Shown one piece after another: positions 23,017-30,404 of a DNA stretch of 42,432 nucleotides. Source of the stretch: Pantoea sp. 18069. Lineage in GTDB: Bacteria > Pseudomonadota > Gammaproteobacteria > Burkholderiales > Burkholderiaceae_C. The notes beneath the pieces were generated by a model. That model was not told the DNA's origin. It did not search any database and worked only from the letters and a program-made list of their open reading frames with translations. Each line of letters begins with the position of its first letter. Positions within the stretch are counted from its first letter, which is position 1. Made by a program: the position numbers and the translations under genes. The stretch is taken from NCBI RefSeq assembly GCF_902706035.1, contig NZ_CACSJA010000043.1, positions 1 through 42,432 of the forward strand, in the 5' to 3' direction.

Positions 23017-23631
23017 ATGGCGACGCGCACGCTTTCCAGGCCGGGCAGTAATGGCCGCAGGCGGGTGCTAAAGGGCTCCGGCACCTTTGGCATCGCCTCC
23101 GAGCTGTCAGGGCTGGATTCCCTCCTGGCTCAGCTCGAGGAGGGCGCCGAGGCGGCAATTCGCCCTGCGGCGCAGGCCGCCACGCAGGTGATCTACGAGC
23201 GGGTGAAATTGAATGTGGCGATGCTCGGGCGCTCGACCGGGAATCTGGAGCGCTCGATTTACCAGGCGTTCAGCTCCGAGAACTCGGAGAGCGGCCAGCG
23301 CGCGCAGTACAACGTCAGTTGGAACCACATCAAGGCCCCCCACGGCCATCTTGTGGAATTCGGCTACCTGCAGCGCTATCGCTACTACCAGGACAGCCAG
23401 GGGCGCGTTCGCCCCATGGTGCGGCCCGGCATGGACGGCAAGCCCCGCCCCAAGCGTAGCGCGAGCCAGGCGCAGAAGGATGCCTACTACGTGACGCTGC
23501 CCACGCCCATCCAGGTGCCCGGCAAAGCGTTTGTGCGCAGCGCCTCGAGCGCGCTGCCCGCAGCGCAGAAGGCGGCAGAGGCCGAACTGTGGCGCCGGCT
23601 GTTTGAACAGGGGGCCTACCATGGCGCTTGA
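23017..23631 (+). CDS. HK97 gp10-like neck protein
   Basis: 204 aa. Basic N-terminal tail (1-20) then the gp10-like pattern: ELSGLDSLLAQLEEGAEAAI, a helix AAQAATQVIYERVKLNV, WNHIKAPHGHLVEFGY (the conserved HG-x-LVEFG motif at about 105-116), and a C-terminal VPGKAFVRSA with PAF-like motif. Joins the head to the tail. Overlaps the next gene by 11 bp. Confidence 0.9.
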   Translation: MATRTLSRPGSNGRRRVLKGSGTFGIASELSGLDSLLAQLEEGAEAAIRPAAQAATQVIYERVKLNVAMLGRSTGNLERSIYQAFSSENSESGQRAQYNVSWNHIKAPHGHLVEFGYLQRYRYYQDSQGRVRPMVRPGMDGKPRPKRSASQAQKDAYYVTLPTPIQVPGKAFVRSASSALPAAQKAAEAELWRRLFEQGAYHGA

Positions 23632-23974
23632 AGTTGACCTGATGGCTGCGCTGCTGAGCGAATGCCCACGGGTGCATGTCGGAACAGCGCCATATGGCAC
23701 CGCGATGCCCTACGTGACCTGGCAGCACATTGGCGGCGACCCGCTGCGCTACGTGGACAACACGGCCGCCGACAAGCGCCACCCGCAGATCCAGATCAAC
23801 ACCTGGCACGAAACGCCGCTGCAGGCCTTCGCGCTGATCCAGCTCATCGAGCAGCGCCTGTGCGCAAGCGCTGCATTCCTGGCCAAGCCCATGGGCGAGC
23901 CCATCACCGCGTATGACGACGCGGACGTTTCCAGCGGCTACCTGCAGGCGTTCACGATCCTGGGCGACCGGTAG
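23621..23974 (+). CDS. Tail terminator (DUF3168)
   Basis: 117 aa, start at 23621 within the end of the neck gene. The sequence follows DUF3168: an N-terminal helix with ALLSECPRVHVG, then PYVTWQHIGG, QIQINTWHETPLQAFALIQLIEQRL and a final strand with SGYLQAFTILG. These proteins cap the growing tail tube (gpU class) and join it to the head. Confidence 0.9.
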   Translation: MALEVDLMAALLSECPRVHVGTAPYGTAMPYVTWQHIGGDPLRYVDNTAADKRHPQIQINTWHETPLQAFALIQLIEQRLCASAAFLAKPMGEPITAYDDADVSSGYLQAFTILGDR

Positions 23975-24024
23975 CCCGCACCCGCCCGCCGCCCGGCAGG
24001 CCCGGCCCGCGAGGGCGCTCCATC

Positions 24025-24044
24025 ACCCGCTTCGGCGGGTTTTT
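24025..24044 (+). terminator. Intrinsic terminator before the tail tube gene
   Basis: ACCCGC, tetraloop TTCG, GCGGGT, then T run to 24044. A third terminator inside the late region, in the 93-bp gap between tail terminator and tail tube genes. Confidence 0.85.
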
Positions 24045-24067
24045 CGTTTCCAAGAAAGGTCCATCAC

Positions 24068-24724
24068 ATGGCATCCCTCCCTTCTGGTTCGCGCATTGCC
24101 GTGGCCATCGAACTGTCCGAGCCCAAGGCATTGACAGCAATCAGCAACGCCGTCGAGGCGGTTTGCACATCCGCGGCTCACGGCCTGGTCGTGGGCGACA
24201 TCGTTGCGTTGACAAGCGGCTGGGCTCGCCTCGACAGTCGCGTGTTCCGCGTCAAGGCTGTCGTTGCACCGGATAGCTTCACCCTGGAAGGCCTTGCGGC
24301 CAACACGTCGAGCCTGACGCTGTTCCCTGCCGGCGCTGGTGTTGGCGCTTTCGTAAAGGTCCTGACCTGGGTCGAGGTGACCAAGGTGCTGCGCAACGAC
24401 AGCTCGGGCGGTGCCGCGAAGAAGGTAGCGTATCGCTACCTGGAAAGCGACAACGAGCAGGAAATCAATGATGGCTTCAGCGCCGTATCCCGCACCCTGG
24501 ATCTCGATGCGGACGCAATCTCGACGCCTGGCTACGAAGCCCTGGCCGAACTGACCGCTACCGGCCAAGACACTGTTGTGCGCACCACGATGCGTAAGGG
24601 TGCTGTGTCCTACCTGTCCTGCACGGTCGCGATGAACGAGGAAGTGCTGATGCAAGACGGCAGCCTGAACCGTGTGACCGTCGACATCTCGGGCAAGTCC
24701 GCCTCCACCCGCTACGCCGCCTGA
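24068..24724 (+). CDS. Major tail tube protein
   Basis: 218 aa, with AAAGG upstream. Predominantly beta: PSGSRIAVAIELSEPKAL, AHGLVVGDIVALTSGW, DSRVFRVKAVVAPDSFTLEG, then YRYLESDNEQEINDGF and SYLSCTVAMNEEVLMQDGS. Matches the phage tail tube family of lambda-like siphophages by pattern, size and place between tail terminator and the G/GT chaperones. Hexameric rings stack to form the tail tube. Confidence 0.88.
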   Translation: MASLPSGSRIAVAIELSEPKALTAISNAVEAVCTSAAHGLVVGDIVALTSGWARLDSRVFRVKAVVAPDSFTLEGLAANTSSLTLFPAGAGVGAFVKVLTWVEVTKVLRNDSSGGAAKKVAYRYLESDNEQEINDGFSAVSRTLDLDADAISTPGYEALAELTATGQDTVVRTTMRKGAVSYLSCTVAMNEEVLMQDGSLNRVTVDISGKSASTRYAA

Positions 24725-24749
24725 CGCTCAGGCAGCCCTATGCACCGAC

Positions 24750-24786
24750 GCAGCCGCTTCGCTCCTTCAGCGGGGCGGGCGGCTGC
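24750..24786 (+). promoter_or_regulatory. Hairpin between tail tube and chaperone genes
   Basis: GCAGCCGC (24750-24757) pairs perfectly with GCGGCTGC (24779-24786), with an inner CGCT/AGCG helix possible. No T tract follows, so it is more likely an RNA processing or stability element than a terminator. Lies in the 96-bp gap before gene G. Confidence 0.4.
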
Positions 24787-24820
24787 GCACGGGCTTCCTC
24801 CTCTCCGCTGAAAGAAACCC

Positions 24821-25228
24821 ATGACCGAGAACACCCAAACCAAGCCGCCCGCCTTCATCTTCGGCGCGCGCCCCGAGACCATCGACTTTCCGGTGAAGTT
24901 CAAGTCCATCACCGGCGCCGATGTCGACATCAACTGCCAGTTCCAGTACCGCACGCGCAAGGAATTTGCGGCGCTGTGGGATGAGTTCGCGGCGCCTGCC
25001 GCAAGCACAGCCACCCCGGGCGTCGATGATTTCAGCTTCTCGCGTCTGGCCGCTGACGGTCTGGAGACGCACGCCGCGCGCACGCTGAAGTTCCTCAAGG
25101 GCTGGCCGTTGGACTTGCCGCTCGATGCGGGCGGCCTGGTGCAGATGTTCGATGAGGAGCCCGCGGCAGCCGGCGCTTTCTGGAACGCGTACCGCGCGGC
25201 CATCACGGAGGGGCGCCTGGGAAACTAG
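24821..25228 (+). CDS. G: Tail assembly chaperone (G)
   Basis: 135 aa. Residues about 15-35 (ARPETIDFPVKFKSITGADV) and the helical remainder match the phage tail assembly chaperone placed between tail tube and tape measure genes. The gene ends GRLGN-stop with the heptamer GGGAAAC in the last two codons, allowing a fraction of ribosomes to shift to the -1 frame and make a longer GT protein of about 240 aa. Chaperones G and GT coat the tape measure and recruit tube subunits in lambda. Confidence 0.9.
   Translation: MTENTQTKPPAFIFGARPETIDFPVKFKSITGADVDINCQFQYRTRKEFAALWDEFAAPAASTATPGVDDFSFSRLAADGLETHAARTLKFLKGWPLDLPLDAGGLVQMFDEEPAAAGAFWNAYRAAITEGRLGN
25219..25225 (+). other. -1 frameshift slippery site GGGAAAC
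   Basis: G GGA AAC in the zero frame, one codon before the TAG stop at 25226. The X-XXY-YYZ pattern matches canonical -1 sites (lambda uses GGGAAAG at the same place). Slippage leads into an open -1 frame of 105 codons that has no ATG start of its own before 25400. Confidence 0.9.
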
Positions 25229-25542
25229 TCGCCGCCGCTGTTGCCTTTTTCGCGCCGGATCCACAGGTAGCGGAAGGATGCGCGCCCGAAGATTATTGGG
25301 AAGACCCGGTAGAGGTCTGGCCCGAGTGCCGCGGCGCGCTCGGTCTATTCGTCGCCTTGGAAACCCAGTGGAATGCGGCGATAGGCATCGGTGGCGGCAA
25401 GAGGCTGGGCCTGAGATATGAGGCGGTTTATCCGCTGCTGGATCGTGCAACAGAAGGCGATCGCGAGGAATGGGATAGCCTGTTTGGCGAAATTCGGCAC
25501 ATGGAGCAGGCCGTCCTGCGCATCCCAGGCAAGGCCCTTTGA
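25225..25542 (+). CDS. T: T part of the GT chaperone (DUF1799-like), made by frameshift
   Basis: 105 codons in the -1 frame. Key pieces: LVAAAVAFFAPDP, PEDYWEDPVEVWPE, LFVALETQWNAAIG and LRYEAVYPLL, which follow DUF1799, the family of second tail chaperones. Expressed as the C-terminal part of GT after slippage at 25219-25225. In lambda the T domain binds tail tube subunits while G binds tape measure. No separate start is convincing, so it is not an independent gene. Confidence 0.85.
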   Translation, partial: LVAAAVAFFAPDPQVAEGCAPEDYWEDPVEVWPECRGALGLFVALETQWNAAIGIGGGKRLGLRYEAVYPLLDRATEGDREEWDSLFGEIRHMEQAVLRIPGKAL

Positions 25543-25579
25543 TAGCATCCATCCTCTTTGGCTGCATAGGGAGGGGTGG

Positions 25580-25906
25580 ATGAGAAAAATAGCGATGGCG
25601 CTTGCCGTCGTGGTCCTGATAGTCGCAGGCGTTTTCGCTTGGCGCGCTTATCTGGTCCACGAATTGCGCAAGCCGGTTCGGGCGGAATTGAATGACCCGG
25701 ATTCGGCATTGTTCCGCAATGAAAGGCTGTTATTCGGCTGGTCTGAGTGGACTGTGAAAGGAAACGTCTTGTGTGGTGAAGTAAATGCAAAAAACAAGAT
25801 GGGCGGATATGTTGGGTATGCGAAGTTTTCTTCAGTCGCCGGTCTTCATGCAAATATCGGAAGTAATGATTTTGAACTAGGGTTTGTTAGCTCGGAATGT
25901 AGGTAG
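25580..25906 (+). CDS. Moron: small exported or membrane-anchored protein
   Basis: 108 aa, with GGAGGGG directly upstream of ATG 25580. Begins MRKIAMALAVVVLIVAGVFAW, a signal anchor (about 4-22), followed by a periplasmic part with DPDSALFRNERLLFG and LCGEVNAKNKMGGYVGY (about 72-88), a motif I associate with small hypothetical proteins in bacteria and prophages. The 3' half is clearly more AT-rich than flanking tail genes. It interrupts the conserved G/GT-tape measure order and has its own terminator, so it fits a transferred moron that may alter the lysogen's envelope. Function unknown. Confidence 0.8.
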   Translation: MRKIAMALAVVVLIVAGVFAWRAYLVHELRKPVRAELNDPDSALFRNERLLFGWSEWTVKGNVLCGEVNAKNKMGGYVGYAKFSSVAGLHANIGSNDFELGFVSSECR

Positions 25907-25930
25907 CCTAACATTCAAACTCTATTAATC

Positions 25931-25954
25931 GGCTCGCCTATGGCGGGCCTTTTT
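25931..25954 (+). terminator. Terminator of the moron
   Basis: GGCTCGCC (25931-25938), loop TAT, GGCGGGCC (25942-25949), then five T. One G-U pair. Placed between the moron and the tape measure gene. Confidence 0.85.
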
Positions 25955-25970
25955 CGTTTAAGGGCCGCCA

Positions 25971-28900
25971 ATGGATGAACAACAGCGCAAGGTCGGTTTC
26001 TCGGTCGTTGCGGAGAACGAAACCAAGGGCACGTTTCAGGAGATCAAGGCCGATGCTGCCCAGATGGCAGAAGCGGTCGAGCGATCCGGGCAGCGCGCGG
26101 CTCGTGGGATCAACGCCATGGGCGACGGCGCCGAGGCGGCGGCTCAAAAGCTGACGCGAGAAGAAGGCCGGATGACCGCGGCGCTGCTTCGCGCGACAGA
26201 GCAGACGCGCATCGCTGCAGAGGCTGGTAATAGCTTGGCCAAGGCGTTTGAGATCAAAGCCGATCTCCGCGGCATGGACATGTCCCGCCTGAATCCTATG
26301 GTCGCGCAGCTGCGCCAAGCCGAGCAGGCGCTGGCCGACTACAAGGCTCAGCAGTCGCAGCAAGCCGGGCAAAACGCTTTCCTCGACGGCCTGCGCGAGC
26401 AAGCCTCTGCCGCTGGAAAAACACGGCTCGAGCTGTTGGAGCTGAAGGCGGCGCAGCTTGGGCTTTCCAGCCAGGCAGAGCCCTACATTGCGCAGCTGCG
26501 CAACACCGAGGGCGCAATGGGCAACGTCGGTAAGTCTGCCAAGGAGATGGAATGGGCCCTGCGCGGCGTGCCGGCGCAGTTCACCGACATCATGGTCAGC
26601 CTGCAGGGCGGTCAAGCACCCCTGACAGTGTTCCTGCAGCAGGGCGGTCAGTTGAAGGATATGTTTGGCGGCGCAGGCAATGCGGCCAGGGCGCTGGGCG
26701 GGTATGTTCTTGGCCTGGTGAGTCCTTTGACAGTCGCTGGCGCTGCCGTGCTTGCAGTGGGAGCGGTGTATTACTCCGGCTCCAAGGAGCGGGATGCTTT
26801 TGTCCGCTCGCTCGCGATGACGGGCGATGCTGCTGGCGCATCGGTGGACGGATTGATCCAATACTCTCGGCAGATTTCCGGTGTAGTGGGGACGCAGGCC
26901 AAAGCAACGGAGGGGCTTGTCGCTTTTGTCGAAGCTGGCGTCAAGGGTGGTGAGCAACTGCGCCGCTACACCCAGACGGCTATCGAATGGGAGCGTGTCA
27001 CAGGCGAGGCTGTGGACAAGACGGCGGCCAAGTTTTCAGACCTCCAGAAGGATCCGCTGACAGCGGCGATGAAGCTGAACGAAGGCATGAACTTTCTGAC
27101 GGCTTCGGTGTACTCGCAGATCAAGGCGCTGCAGGATCAGGGCAAGGAGACTGAGGCCGCTGAGGTGGCTATGGGTGCCTTGGATGACACCATGCGGCAG
27201 CGCGCCAAGAGCATTGAGGAAAGCCTGGGCTGGATTGAACGCGCATGGCGGGGCATCAAAGGCGAGGCAGCCGCCGCAATCGATGCGATGAAGAACGTGG
27301 GCCGCCCGCCCACCAAGGAGGATGAACTATTGCGTGTTCGCACGGAGATTGCGAATAAGGAATTCGGATTGGATTCCTACGAAAACACCGTTGCTGGGAA
27401 AGGGGTGCGGAAGGACATTAATGAGCTTCGGCAGCGTGAGTGGGAGCTCATGAACGCCATCAATGACGAGGATCTGGGCATCATCGTCAAGGATGCCGAA
27501 CGCAAGGGGTTGGAGGCGCGATTGGCCTTCGACAAGGTCTACAGCAGCCACAAGCCGAACTCGGTCAAGAAGAATGAGGCGCTGGCCGAGGCAAAGCGCG
27601 GATTTGACGAGTTGGTCGAGACGAATCGCCTTTCGGCTGAGCAGTTGGCCGAAGAGCAGGCGAAGTACAAGACCATCGTGGCGGCGATCGAGAAGCAGTA
27701 CGCGGATAAGCAGGGCTTATCCAAGCCTCAGCGTGACGCACTGTCCATTGATGTCTATGCCTACAAGAAGGATTTGGAGAGCCTGACCTTTGCGTATACC
27801 TCGGCGCAAAAGATCGTGGAGGCCCAGCGCAGCGCGGGCGCGCTTGACGACAAGGAATACTTTGAGGCCCGGCGCGCCTTCATCAACCTTGAGGCTGATG
27901 CTCAGGACAATCTGCTCCAGAAAGAACAGGAGCGCTACAAGCAGGAGAAGGTCACCAAGGACAACCGGCTGCAGGTGGAGAAGGGCATTGCCGACACCCA
28001 GGCCAAGCTGGACAAGTCGCGCACTGATCGCGCCGCATCGCTGCAGGTGCTGGACCTGCAGGCCACTGCCACGATCAATGCGCAAAAGGCCTCGCTCGAT
28101 GCCGCGGAGCGCTCCGCCGCCGAATACCTGGCGACGTTGCAGCGCGGGTTCGATCGCAATGTCCAGGCCGTGGGGTGGGGCTCGGAGCGCCGTAACACCG
28201 AAGCCGGCCGCCAACAGATCGGGGATCGCTACTCGCAGCAGCGCTATGACCTTGAGATCCAGCGCGCCCAGGCCGAACTCCAGGCCGGTGAAAAGCTGAA
28301 TGCGCAGCAGGCCAAGCTCTACGACGATCGCCTGTCGATCATCGACCGCTATGAGCTGCTTGCGCTGGGCTCCTATGAGACCGGCGTCGCGCGGCGCCTG
28401 GCTGCGGAAGGGAATTGGCTCAACGGCGTCAACCGCGCCTGGCAGGACTACACCTATAGCGCGGCCAATGCAGCGCAGCAGTCGGCCGACCTTTTTGGCA
28501 ATGCCTTCAAGGGCATGGAAGACGCCATGGTCAGCTTTGCGATGACCGGCAAGCTCAATTTCAAGAGCTTGGCGAATTCGATGATCGCGGACATTGTCCG
28601 AACCCAGGCGCGCGCGGCGGTTTCCGGGCTTTTTGGCAACGTCATGGGCGCGCTCGGTCTGGGGTCTATGTCGATCGCTGGTGCATCGCTCGGCACGAGC
28701 TTTGTCAAAGACGTCGGCTTAAACGCAATCGGCCTCGCTCCCATGTCGAGCGGCGGCTATACGGGCGACGGCGGCAAGTACGAGCCGAAGGGCATCGTGC
28801 ACGGCGGCGAGTACGTGCTCAAGGCGAGCGCCACCAAGATGCTGGGACTGGACTACTTGGACTACCTGAACAGCTTGGGCGGCTATGCGTCGGGCGGCTA

Positions 28901-29195
28901 CGTGGAGAGCGCCGCGCCGCTCATCTCTAGCTCCGGCGCCTTCGGTGGCGGGCACGCCCTGGCGCCAAGCCTCTCTATTCCATCGCTTCGGGTGGAGCTC
29001 ATCAACAAGAACAGCGGTCAGCCTGCAGAGGTCACGGGCGCAAGCCTCAGCCTTGATTCCAATGGCGGCTTGCTGGTGCGTGCGGTGATCGAGCAAGCTA
29101 AGAAGGAAGCTGTCGCCGAGGTCGGTAGTCAACTGGCTGAGGGCTATGGGCCGGTGGGTCAAGGCGCCAACCAGCGCGAACGCATGAGGGTTTGA
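25971..29195 (+). CDS. Tail tape measure protein
   Basis: 1074 aa, AAGGG before the ATG. Long helical protein: N-terminal coiled coils with Ala/Gln-rich heptads (about 15-200), the conserved MEWALRGVPAQFTDIMVSLQGG block (about 193-214, TMP_2 type), a hydrophobic segment (about 242-271: LGLVSPLTVAGAAVLAVGAV) and further coiled coils to about 850. The C-terminal part (SMIADIVRTQARAAVSGLFG; GGYTGDGGKYEPKGIVHGGEYV) resembles lambda gpH ends. Its length sets tail length, and part enters the cell envelope during DNA ejection. Confidence 0.95.
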   Translation: MDEQQRKVGFSVVAENETKGTFQEIKADAAQMAEAVERSGQRAARGINAMGDGAEAAAQKLTREEGRMTAALLRATEQTRIAAEAGNSLAKAFEIKADLRGMDMSRLNPMVAQLRQAEQALADYKAQQSQQAGQNAFLDGLREQASAAGKTRLELLELKAAQLGLSSQAEPYIAQLRNTEGAMGNVGKSAKEMEWALRGVPAQFTDIMVSLQGGQAPLTVFLQQGGQLKDMFGGAGNAARALGGYVLGLVSPLTVAGAAVLAVGAVYYSGSKERDAFVRSLAMTGDAAGASVDGLIQYSRQISGVVGTQAKATEGLVAFVEAGVKGGEQLRRYTQTAIEWERVTGEAVDKTAAKFSDLQKDPLTAAMKLNEGMNFLTASVYSQIKALQDQGKETEAAEVAMGALDDTMRQRAKSIEESLGWIERAWRGIKGEAAAAIDAMKNVGRPPTKEDELLRVRTEIANKEFGLDSYENTVAGKGVRKDINELRQREWELMNAINDEDLGIIVKDAERKGLEARLAFDKVYSSHKPNSVKKNEALAEAKRGFDELVETNRLSAEQLAEEQAKYKTIVAAIEKQYADKQGLSKPQRDALSIDVYAYKKDLESLTFAYTSAQKIVEAQRSAGALDDKEYFEARRAFINLEADAQDNLLQKEQERYKQEKVTKDNRLQVEKGIADTQAKLDKSRTDRAASLQVLDLQATATINAQKASLDAAERSAAEYLATLQRGFDRNVQAVGWGSERRNTEAGRQQIGDRYSQQRYDLEIQRAQAELQAGEKLNAQQAKLYDDRLSIIDRYELLALGSYETGVARRLAAEGNWLNGVNRAWQDYTYSAANAAQQSADLFGNAFKGMEDAMVSFAMTGKLNFKSLANSMIADIVRTQARAAVSGLFGNVMGALGLGSMSIAGASLGTSFVKDVGLNAIGLAPMSSGGYTGDGGKYEPKGIVHGGEYVLKASATKMLGLDYLDYLNSLGGYASGGYVESAAPLISSSGAFGGGHALAPSLSIPSLRVELINKNSGQPAEVTGASLSLDSNGGLLVRAVIEQAKKEAVAEVGSQLAEGYGPVGQGANQRERMRV

Positions 29196-29197
29196 AT

Positions 29198-29554
29198 ATG
29201 CCAACACTACCGAGCTACGTGAAGTTGCTCCGAGACGACGCCAGGGAAGGATTCGACCCTGGCGTTCTTGTTTCCGAGATGGAAAGAGGCCTGGGCAAGA
29301 CCCGCATCACGGAGCACCGCGTGAAGGCCAACGTGCCGGTCACCCTGTTATTTCGCACGAAAGCGGAATCCGTTGCGTTCGAGACTTGGTACTTCGAAGT
29401 CATCGGCCGCGCCGGATTTTTCGATTGGCGCAACCCACGAACAGGACAGGTTCATTCCGTCCGTTTCAAGGGGGGCGTGCTGGGCGAACTGGTGCCGCTC
29501 AAGGCTGGTTTTGCCGCCTCTAAGCGCACTGCAACTCTGGAGTACCTGCGATGA
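29198..29554 (+). CDS. Minor tail protein after tape measure
   Basis: 118 aa, ATG 29198 preceded by GAGGG; a TTG at 29192 is less likely. Contains KANVPVTLLFRTKAESVAFETWYF and FFDWRNPRTGQVHSVRFKGG in part, a beta-rich tail protein pattern in the position of lambda gpM. Probably part of the distal tail ring connecting tube and tip. Overlaps the next gene by ATGA. Confidence 0.82.
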   Translation: MPTLPSYVKLLRDDAREGFDPGVLVSEMERGLGKTRITEHRVKANVPVTLLFRTKAESVAFETWYFEVIGRAGFFDWRNPRTGQVHSVRFKGGVLGELVPLKAGFAASKRTATLEYLR

Positions 29555-30015
29555 CCGTTTTTCAAGAGCGCAACCAGCGCATCACCAACAAAGTTGGCCA
29601 TGTCGAGCTGCTGGAGGTCACCAATCCCAGTTTCTCTGGCCCTATGCGCATCTGCAACGACGTGCAGGACTTCGTGAGCCAGGGGGTGGATTACATCGGC
29701 TTGCCGTTTGGCTTCACCCTGCCCGAGGACCAGAGTGGCAGCGCGCCGCGCATGAAGCTGGCGATGGACAACGTGGGGCGCGGCATCAGCGACGAGCTCG
29801 AGCGCTTGCTGCCCGGCACGGCCACCATGGCGCGCCTGATCATCGTTGCGCGTGACACGCCTGATGTGCATGAACATGTTTTTTGGCTGCCGATGACCGG
29901 CGTGACCGTGAACGGCGCCACGGCGCAGGCGACCTGCGGCGTTGACGCGCTCATGCGCCAGTCCGCATGCAAGCAAGTTGCGAATCCGTTCACGCTGCCG
30001 GGGATCTTTCCATGA
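29551..30015 (+). CDS. DUF1833 tail protein
   Basis: 154 aa. Matches DUF1833 in outline: N-terminal strand LLEVTNPSFSGPMRICND, GVDYIGLPFGFTLPED, and RMKLAMDNVGRGISDELE, ending in TATMARLIIVARDTPD. This family occupies the lambda gpL position in many betaproteobacterial siphophages and is probably a distal-tail or tip-hub component. Overlaps both neighbours by four bases. Confidence 0.85.
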   Translation: MTVFQERNQRITNKVGHVELLEVTNPSFSGPMRICNDVQDFVSQGVDYIGLPFGFTLPEDQSGSAPRMKLAMDNVGRGISDELERLLPGTATMARLIIVARDTPDVHEHVFWLPMTGVTVNGATAQATCGVDALMRQSACKQVANPFTLPGIFP

Positions 30016-30404
30016 ATGTCGATCGCTTCATCGGCATCCCCTACGACGCGCGGCACATGGATTGCGCCGACCTGGCCCTGCTGGTGCAGCGCGAGCTTTT
30101 CGGGCGCGAGGTGCTGCTTCCGGGCAAGCGTCCGCGGCCGCTGCGCGACGACGCGCAGGCCCAGGCCATTCGCGCCTACACCGCGCAACTGGCCGACCCG
30201 GTAATCAATCCGCGCGACGGCGATGCGGTGCTGATGCGCGAGGTCGGCGCGGCCATTGCCGGCCATATCGGCACTTACTTCTTTCTCAGCTTCACGCCAT
30301 ACGTGCTGCACACCGCTGCGTATCTGGGCGGAAGCGTGCTGCACCGGATGCAGGACCTTTCAGCCACCGGGCTGACACTCGAAGGGTTTTATCGATGGAA
30401 ATGA
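30012..30404 (+). CDS. NlpC/P60-like tail-tip peptidase
   Basis: 130 aa, start at 30012 by ATGA overlap. Contains RHMDCADLALLVQREL with candidate nucleophile Cys18 and AGHIGTYF with His85, the arrangement of NlpC/P60-type domains (lambda gpK C-terminal half). Likely cleaves or binds peptidoglycan during penetration, or helps tip assembly. Shorter than lambda gpK because no Mov34 domain is fused. Confidence 0.82.
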   Translation: MNVDRFIGIPYDARHMDCADLALLVQRELFGREVLLPGKRPRPLRDDAQAQAIRAYTAQLADPVINPRDGDAVLMREVGAAIAGHIGTYFFLSFTPYVLHTAAYLGGSVLHRMQDLSATGLTLEGFYRWK

